Positions 59,000 to 64,000 of a stretch of 64,000 bases of DNA are shown piece after piece (position 1 is the first letter of the stretch; each line of letters starts with the position of its first letter). The stretch spans positions 992,001 through 1,056,000 of the forward strand of contig NZ_AP022567.1 in NCBI RefSeq assembly GCF_010727475.1, written 5' to 3'. The notes under the pieces were generated by a model, which saw nothing but the letters and a program-made list of their open reading frames with translations, was not told where the DNA came from and searched no databases. A program made the translations under genes and the position numbers. The DNA comes from Mycolicibacterium mageritense (lineage in GTDB: Bacteria > Actinomycetota > Actinomycetes > Mycobacteriales > Mycobacteriaceae).

Positions 59000-60192
59000 G
59001 CGGTGACCCCGTCCGGCAGGACCGCGGCATGCAGCGGCGCCTCCATGTCGTGCACCGCGGGCAGCACCTCCTTCGCAAACAGCTTGACGCTGTCGAACGC
59101 ATCCTCGTACGGCATGGTGCCGAACTGCGGCACGATGGTGACCTCGGAGAACGAGCATGCCTCCTGAGCCGCCTTGAGCCGCTTGAAGATCTCCTCCGGG
59201 GTGCCGATCAGCAGGTTCGACGCGTGATACCCGGGCGGGCCCTTCTTGTCGCCGGGCTTGGGGCCGCCGGTGCCGTCACCCTGTACCGACTCGGCGAGCA
59301 GTGCGGTGGCCGAACCCTGGCGGTTCGCGTATGCCTCATAGCCCTTGACGCCCTTGAAGTTGGCGGCGTCGGCGAACCCGTAGTGCACCGTGACGTCGCG
59401 GTTGGCGGTGTAGATCCATTCCTCGGTCTTGGCAACGTCGTCGTCAGACGCCACGCAGTACATGAACATGACGTTCTTGGGCTGGCACGGCGGCAGGCCC
59501 TCTTCGGCACGGAAGGTGTTGACCTTCTTGACTTCCTCGCCGGCATCCCAGATCGGCTTGTTGCCGACGAACAGTGGGACCATGCCGCGCCGCGCCAGGA
59601 TCTCCAGCGATTCGGGCGTGGAGCTTGAGCTGTAGATGCGGTCGAACAGATCGGTGCTCAGCGGCGCGGGGCGCAGCGACATCTCCGGGAACTTGAAGAT
59701 CTCGCCGTCGTAGGAGAACCGCTCACCGGAGAACGCGAGCTTGAGCACGTCGAGGGTTTCGTTGAAGCGTTGCCGGCTCTCCTCGCGCGGCACCCCGACC
59801 GCGTCGAACTCGCCCTTGGACACGCCACGGCCCAGGCCGATCGTGGTGTAGCGGCCGTTGGACACGATGTCGAGGTAGGCGATCTGGTGTGCCAGCCGGA
59901 CCGGGTGCCACCACGGCGCGACCGCGACGAACGTTCCGAGGCTGACCCGCTCGGTGCGGGCCGCGAAGTAGGTGAGCGCCTGGATCGGGTTGGGCGTCAT
60001 GCCGTATGGCGTGCCCTGGTGTTCGGGGAACCAGATGCCGTCGAACCCGAGCGGTTCGGCGAGGTCGCCGAGGGCCAGCGCGGCCTGCACGCACTTGTAG
60101 TCGGGCGTGGCGGGCGGTGAGCTGAAATCGCCCGCCAGCACGCGGTCCCAGTCGTGGGAGTTCTGCGCCCCCGTGCCGAGATTGACCTTCAT
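58996..60192 (-). CDS. LLM-class flavin-dependent oxidoreductase
   Basis: 398 residues, bacterial luciferase-like monooxygenase fold: FSSPPATPDYKCVQAALALGDLAEPLGFDGIWFPEHQGTPYGM near the start and RYTTIGLGRGVSKGEFDAVGVPREESRQRF. Group resembles flavin-dependent two-component monooxygenases of terpenoid pathways rather than F420 enzymes, but the cofactor is not certain. GGAGAG lies 3 bases before the ATG; a large hairpin separates it from the Rieske gene. Confidence 0.88.
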   Translation of the reverse strand: MKVNLGTGAQNSHDWDRVLAGDFSSPPATPDYKCVQAALALGDLAEPLGFDGIWFPEHQGTPYGMTPNPIQALTYFAARTERVSLGTFVAVAPWWHPVRLAHQIAYLDIVSNGRYTTIGLGRGVSKGEFDAVGVPREESRQRFNETLDVLKLAFSGERFSYDGEIFKFPEMSLRPAPLSTDLFDRIYSSSSTPESLEILARRGMVPLFVGNKPIWDAGEEVKKVNTFRAEEGLPPCQPKNVMFMYCVASDDDVAKTEEWIYTANRDVTVHYGFADAANFKGVKGYEAYANRQGSATALLAESVQGDGTGGPKPGDKKGPPGYHASNLLIGTPEEIFKRLKAAQEACSFSEVTIVPQFGTMPYEDAFDSVKLFAKEVLPAVHDMEAPLHAAVLPDGVTA

Positions 60193-60206
60193 GTTCTCTC
60201 CTTGTC

Positions 60207-60266
60207 CGAGTGATTTTGTGTGCGTTTAGCGGCAGTGAGCGCCGGTAAACGCACACAAATCACTCG
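60207..60266 (-). repeat. Long hairpin between the Rieske and LLM genes
   Basis: Left arm 60207-60233, loop of 7, right arm 60241-60266. The arms pair over 26-27 bases except for one extra T and one G-G type mismatch. The right arm contains the stop and last two codons of the Rieske gene. No T-run follows. It may stabilise or attenuate the mRNA, or be a dispersed palindromic repeat. Confidence 0.7.
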
Positions 60267-61603
60267 AGGTTCTGGGGTTCTCCGACGCCCATGTATTTCG
60301 ACAGTTGGTAGTGCAGGTTGACCGTGCTGCGTTCGCGGTACGGATTCGGTTTGGTGCCAGGGAAACCGGCTGATTTCATGCCCTGCTGCACCGCGGCCAT
60401 GTTCGAGAAGTCCTGCGGCAGCACCGAGCGCCAGTTGGGGCTGTCGGCCGGGGTGTACTCCCAGTCTGTCTGTGGCTCCTCGCCTTTGGGGTACAGCTCG
60501 AACACGGAGACCTCGAAGATGCACTTGTTCGGGTCATAGCTCGGGTCGGGCCGGGCGCTGTAGCACAGGGCACTGGTGAGGCCCTGGCCGATCTGGAAGT
60601 TCGGGAAGATCTGCCAGGCGGTGCCGCTCTGGCCGAGAATGTCCGGCGGGATGGTCGGCCAGATGACACCACGCGCCTCGTCGTCGCGGCGGGCCGAGGT
60701 CAGCCAGTGTTCGAGCACCTTGTCGGCGGGGGTGCCCTCGGGCAGTTCGTCGACCAACCGCTTGGCGGCGTTCACCAGCGTCTGCGTGGTGGTCGCGTTG
60801 GTCTCTTCCATGGTGTAGACCTGCATCTCGGCCGTCGAGATCCGCGGGTCGCCGGTGCCGAGCCGGATCTTGGACTTGGTCTCCTCCATGTCGTCCGGTG
60901 CGTCGTAGCCGATGTTGCTGTGCCGGCCTTGGGCTTTCGCCCATCCTTTGAACTCGCCGAACTTGTTGAACTCAGGGTGTGTCGTGAACACGTGGTAGGT
61001 CTCGTTGAAGGCCTCCATCGCGACTTTCCAGTTGCAGTCGAAGTACAACCATTTGCGCCACTTGTAGCGCATGTTCTCCAGTCCGAACGGGTCGAGGATC
61101 TTAGCGGCGGGAAACAGATAGTCTGCCAACGGTTCCGGGTCGGGGTCCATGTTGACGAACAGCCAGCCGGCCCAGGTGTCCACGGTGACGCGGGGCAGGT
61201 GGGTGTTGGCCGGGGTCAGCGCGCCCTGCCAGTCGTCCTGTTCGCGGATGTGGGTGCACGCCCCGTTGAGGTCGTAGGTCCAGCCGTGGAATCCGCACAC
61301 GAACGACTTGCGGGTGCGGGCGCACGCGTTCTTCGCACCGTTCGGGGTGTCGACGAGCCTGCGACCGCGGTGCATGCACACGTTGTGGTGTGCGGCGAAG
61401 GTGTCGGCACCCGTTCGTACGACGATGATCGAGTCGTCGAGGATGTCGTAGGTCAGATAGCTGCCGACCTCTGGCAGCTCCTCGACCCGGCCGACCTGCT
61501 GCCATACCTTGCGCCACAACCGATCCCGCTCGGCCCGCGCGTACTCCGGGGAGATGTAGGCGTCGACGCCGATGGTCATGGGCGCGGATAGCTCTTCGGT
61601 CAC
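60260..61603 (-). CDS. Rieske non-haem iron oxygenase, large subunit
   Basis: 447 residues. The Rieske cluster ligands are Cys76, His78, Cys103 and His106 (CMH ... CGFH), with a longer than usual insert between the pairs. The mononuclear iron ligands are in NETYHVFTTH (His204, His209). Related to ring-hydroxylating and demethylating oxygenases. No ferredoxin or reductase gene is adjacent. The start overlaps the SDR stop (ATGA). Confidence 0.92.
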   Translation of the reverse strand: MTEELSAPMTIGVDAYISPEYARAERDRLWRKVWQQVGRVEELPEVGSYLTYDILDDSIIVVRTGADTFAAHHNVCMHRGRRLVDTPNGAKNACARTRKSFVCGFHGWTYDLNGACTHIREQDDWQGALTPANTHLPRVTVDTWAGWLFVNMDPDPEPLADYLFPAAKILDPFGLENMRYKWRKWLYFDCNWKVAMEAFNETYHVFTTHPEFNKFGEFKGWAKAQGRHSNIGYDAPDDMEETKSKIRLGTGDPRISTAEMQVYTMEETNATTTQTLVNAAKRLVDELPEGTPADKVLEHWLTSARRDDEARGVIWPTIPPDILGQSGTAWQIFPNFQIGQGLTSALCYSARPDPSYDPNKCIFEVSVFELYPKGEEPQTDWEYTPADSPNWRSVLPQDFSNMAAVQQGMKSAGFPGTKPNPYRERSTVNLHYQLSKYMGVGEPQNLE

Positions 61604-62448
61604 TCATACCTCCTTATGGCCGCGCGGAAGTCGTCGTCCTTGAGGAACAGCGAGGTGTTGTCCGCACCGAGATGGGTCCAGCGCAGGTTGAGTCCACCGT
61701 CGACCAGCAGCGTCTGCCCCGTGATGTAGCTCGACAGGTCTGACAGCAGGAACAGGATCGCCCCGGCTTGTTCGTCAGGGGTGCCGCGCCGGCCCATCGA
61801 GATGGCGCGCTGGTCGCGTTGGGGATCGGCGTCGACGTAGGTCGCGGACGCCGTGGTCTCGGTGACCCCGGGCGCGACCGCGTTGACCCGGATGCCGTCC
61901 GCCGCGAGTTCGACGGCCATGGTGCGGGTCGCGGCCACGATCGCGGCCTTGGCGGTGCCGTAGGCGACGTGGTAGGGCGCGGTGTTCATGCCGCTGATCG
62001 ATGACACCGAGACGATCGAACCCGGGGTTCCGTGGCTGCGGATCTCGCCGGCGATCGCCTGGCTCATGAAGAACATGGTTTCGAGGTTCGCGGTGAACAA
62101 CTCGCGCCAGTCCGACCGCGAGACGCGGGTCGCGGGCATCCACGTCGACGGTGCGGCTCCCCCCGCGACATTCACCAGGCCGTACAGAAAACCGTCGGCG
62201 CGCCGGGCGGCGTCGAGCACCGTCGCGATGCCGTCATCGGTCGCGGCATCGGCCGCCACGGGCATCACCGGCAGGCCACGGCGCGCCAACGGGGCGACGT
62301 GCGCGTCGAGGTTGTCCTGCGAGCGGCTCACCGCGATGACGGTGGCGCCCGCCTCGGCGACCTGCCGCGTCACGGCGGTGCCGATGCCGCCGCCACCGGC
62401 ACCGGACACCACCACGACCCGGCGCTCCAGGCTCAGGGGGTTGGCCAT
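61600..62448 (-). CDS. SDR-family oxidoreductase, first gene of the catabolic operon
   Basis: 282 residues with SGAGGGGIG as the nucleotide loop, the catalytic Tyr163 and Lys167 in YGTAK, and ITGQTLLVDGGLNLRW. It may oxidise a hydroxyl made by the oxygenases. The promoter region upstream has a perfect palindrome 12 bases before the start codon. The gene begins a run of co-directional genes that extends to 44910. Confidence 0.92.
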   Translation of the reverse strand: MANPLSLERRVVVVSGAGGGGIGTAVTRQVAEAGATVIAVSRSQDNLDAHVAPLARRGLPVMPVAADAATDDGIATVLDAARRADGFLYGLVNVAGGAAPSTWMPATRVSRSDWRELFTANLETMFFMSQAIAGEIRSHGTPGSIVSVSSISGMNTAPYHVAYGTAKAAIVAATRTMAVELAADGIRVNAVAPGVTETTASATYVDADPQRDQRAISMGRRGTPDEQAGAILFLLSDLSSYITGQTLLVDGGLNLRWTHLGADNTSLFLKDDDFRAAIRRYE

Positions 62449-62459
62449 GCTCGCCCTAA

Positions 62460-62471
62460 TTGTCCGGACAA
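62460..62471. promoter_or_regulatory. TTGTCCGGACAA operator candidate, copy 1
   Basis: Perfect 12-bp palindrome, 11 bases before the ATG of the first catabolic gene. The TNGT-N4-ACNA shape suits a GntR/FadR-type repressor, but no such gene is in the window. Confidence 0.6.
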
Positions 62472-62555
62472 CATATGGTGCTCTTCATTCTGGAGAACAC
62501 TATTCCGCAGGAGTTATTCGACCGTCAAGGGTGTTGATGTGGCATCGACAACCTA

Positions 62556-62567
62556 TTGTCTGGACCA
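62556..62567. promoter_or_regulatory. TTGTCTGGACCA operator candidate, copy 2
   Basis: Second copy of the palindrome with two mismatches, 96 bp from the first and 26 bp before the beta-propeller gene on the other strand. The pair brackets the divergent promoter. Confidence 0.45.
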
Positions 62568-62593
62568 CTACGGGCTTGCTAACGTCCGACGTC

Positions 62594-64000
62594 ATGACAT
62601 CGGGCGCCCGCTACACCGCTAATCCGTCGGCGGTCGAGGGCTGGCAGTTGCGGCAGCTCACGGCACCGAGTCGGTTGTTCGGTGCGAACGGCCTGCGCAC
62701 CGGCCCGGACGGACGCGTCTACGTCGCACAGGTGACGGGCAGCCAGATCTCGGCGCTGAACGTCGACACCGCACAGGTCGACACCGTCAGCGCCAAGGGC
62801 GGCGACATCGTCGCGCCCGACGACGTCGCGTTCGACGCGCACGGCCACCTGTACGCGACCGAGGTCATGGACGGCCGGGTCAGCGTCCGCGAAACCAACG
62901 GATCGACCCGGGTGCTGCGCGACGACGTGCCGTCCGCCAACGGCATCACGTTCCACCACGGCCGGCTGTTCGTCGGGGAATGCCGCGAAGGTGGCCGGCT
63001 CATGGAATTCGACCTCGGCGGCGGGCCACCGCGGATCCTGCTGGACAACGTGCCGTCGCCGAACGCCATGGAAGTCGGTCCGGATGGGCTGCTGTATTTC
63101 CCGGTGATGGGCGCCAACGAGATCTGGCGGATCGATCTCGCCGGCGGTGAGCCTCAGGTGGTGACCTCCGGGCTGGGCGTGCCCGACGCGGTGAAGTTCG
63201 ACGCCGAAGGGTTCATCGTGTCCACCCAGGTGGCCAGCGGCCAAGTGCTGCGCATCGATCCGCGCACCGGTGAACAGACAGTGCTCGCGCAACTCACTCC
63301 CGGGCTCGACAACCTGACGTTCGTCGGGGGCCGCCTGTTCGTCTCGAACTTCACCGGCGAGATCACCGAGATCTGTGCCACGGGCCCGACGACCGTGCTG
63401 GCCGGTGGGCTGAACTGGCCGCTGGATCTCACCGTCGCCCCGGACGGCAACCTCTACATCGCCGACGGCACCTACTTCTACCGGGTCGGCCCGAGCGGCC
63501 TGGAGACCGTCGGCATGCTCTTCTCGCCCGGATATCCCGGCTTCCTGCGCGGCGTGACAGCCTCTGCGCCAGGGGAATTCGTGGTGACCACAGCCGGTGA
63601 CACGGTGGCGCGGTACCGCCCTGCGACGGCCGAGACCGACGTGCTCGCGTCAGGTGTGGACCAACCGTACGGTGTCGCGCTGGCACCCGACGGCACGCCC
63701 GTGGTGGTCGAGCAGGGCACCGGGCGCCTGCTCGCGGTCCGCGACGGTGCGGTCGACGTGCTGGCGGCCGGACTCGAGCGCCCGGTCGGGGTGACTTTCG
63801 GCCCCGACGGTGCACCGCTGGTGTCGGTCGCGGGAGCGGTTGTCGGGGTGGGCGGTTCGGGCCTCCACGTCGACGGCTTGGACACCCCGCAGGGCATCCT
63901 GGTGCGCGATCACGTGCTGTACATCGTCGATGCCGGCAGCAAAGAGCTCGTCAGCGTTGACCTCGACACCGGAGCGCGCGTCGTGATCGCGTGCGGCCTT
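62594..64000 (+). CDS. SMP-30/gluconolactonase-like beta-propeller protein (cut by the window edge)
   Basis: At least 469 residues, running off the right edge. Repeated propeller blades of the form DGxLYVA-x-I/V-xR-ID (GPDGRVYVAQV, DAHGHLYATEVMDGRV, GPDGLLYFPV, APDGNLYIADGTYF, GPDGAPLVSVAG). No signal peptide. TAACGT 8 bases before the ATG is a -10 candidate. It is divergent from the catabolic operon and shares its operator region. Lactone hydrolysis, which follows naturally on a Baeyer-Villiger step, is a plausible role. Confidence 0.8.
   Translation, partial: MTSGARYTANPSAVEGWQLRQLTAPSRLFGANGLRTGPDGRVYVAQVTGSQISALNVDTAQVDTVSAKGGDIVAPDDVAFDAHGHLYATEVMDGRVSVRETNGSTRVLRDDVPSANGITFHHGRLFVGECREGGRLMEFDLGGGPPRILLDNVPSPNAMEVGPDGLLYFPVMGANEIWRIDLAGGEPQVVTSGLGVPDAVKFDAEGFIVSTQVASGQVLRIDPRTGEQTVLAQLTPGLDNLTFVGGRLFVSNFTGEITEICATGPTTVLAGGLNWPLDLTVAPDGNLYIADGTYFYRVGPSGLETVGMLFSPGYPGFLRGVTASAPGEFVVTTAGDTVARYRPATAETDVLASGVDQPYGVALAPDGTPVVVEQGTGRLLAVRDGAVDVLAAGLERPVGVTFGPDGAPLVSVAGAVVGVGGSGLHVDGLDTPQGILVRDHVLYIVDAGSKELVSVDLDTGARVVIACGL

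Overview
The window reads as chromosome of a fast-growing mycobacterium (Mycolicibacterium, M. smegmatis-like). The reasons are high GC with strong third-position bias, a DUF222/HNH gene, an F420-type LLM oxidoreductase family, a mycofactocin-type SDR, a DyP/Cfp29 encapsulin pair, a TB27.3-like VOC protein, PucR regulators and paired acyl-CoA dehydrogenases. The genus is an inference from gene families, not from a marker gene.

Layout. 0-1.5 kb: a frameshifted DUF222/HNH endonuclease gene running off the left edge. 1.7-9.6 kb: SDR and dihydrodipicolinate-reductase-like pair, two small exported paralogues, mntH, a gamma-glutamylcyclotransferase/poly-gamma-glutamate hydrolase fusion, a serine hydrolase, a GCS2-type ligase and an LLM oxidoreductase. 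9.6-16.4 kb: a purine catabolism block (FAD and FeS-Mo xanthine dehydrogenase subunits, guanine deaminase, and a xanthine permease fused to a degenerate OHCU decarboxylase domain). 16.5-25.6 kb: a CDF transporter, a LysR regulator divergent from an FdhF/YdeP-type molybdoenzyme with a clear LysR box, a VOC protein, DyP peroxidase with an encapsulin gene that has lost its middle, and nickel superoxide dismutase with its maturation protease. 25.6-31.6 kb: PucR, FUSC, Hsp20, a two-AAA Clp ATPase and DUF488, closed by a strong terminator.

31.7-35.5 kb: tRNA-Arg(CCT), then a locally AT-rich island. It carries a tightly overlapping three-gene operon: a Cas2/SinR-like protein, a one-TM protein and a CD-NTase with an AGS-C sensor domain. 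I read this as a CBASS-like anti-phage system. It is followed by a frameshifted proline-rich remnant and a small acidic protein resembling an immunity protein. This island is the best candidate for an undescribed system.

35.5-44.8 kb: APC permease, a repeat-rich exported protein, a mycofactocin-type SDR, a His-tailed exported peptide, carotenoid oxygenase with a tandem HxlR regulator, an Hsp18 gene under a CIRCE element, GNAT, a membrane protein, cupin, BKACE and VOC proteins. 44.9-62.4 kb: a run of 15 minus-strand genes, mostly with ATGA/GTGA overlaps. In transcription order it is SDR, Rieske oxygenase, LLM, Baeyer-Villiger-type monooxygenase, SDR, CoA-transferase, four acyl-CoA dehydrogenase-family subunits, PucR, lipoamide dehydrogenase, E1 alpha, E1 beta and E2. 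It looks like a pathway that oxygenates, ring-opens, activates and beta-oxidises an alicyclic or terpenoid-type substrate; the substrate cannot be read from sequence. A divergent beta-propeller hydrolase gene runs off the right edge, and the shared promoter holds two copies of a TTGTCCGGACAA-like palindrome.
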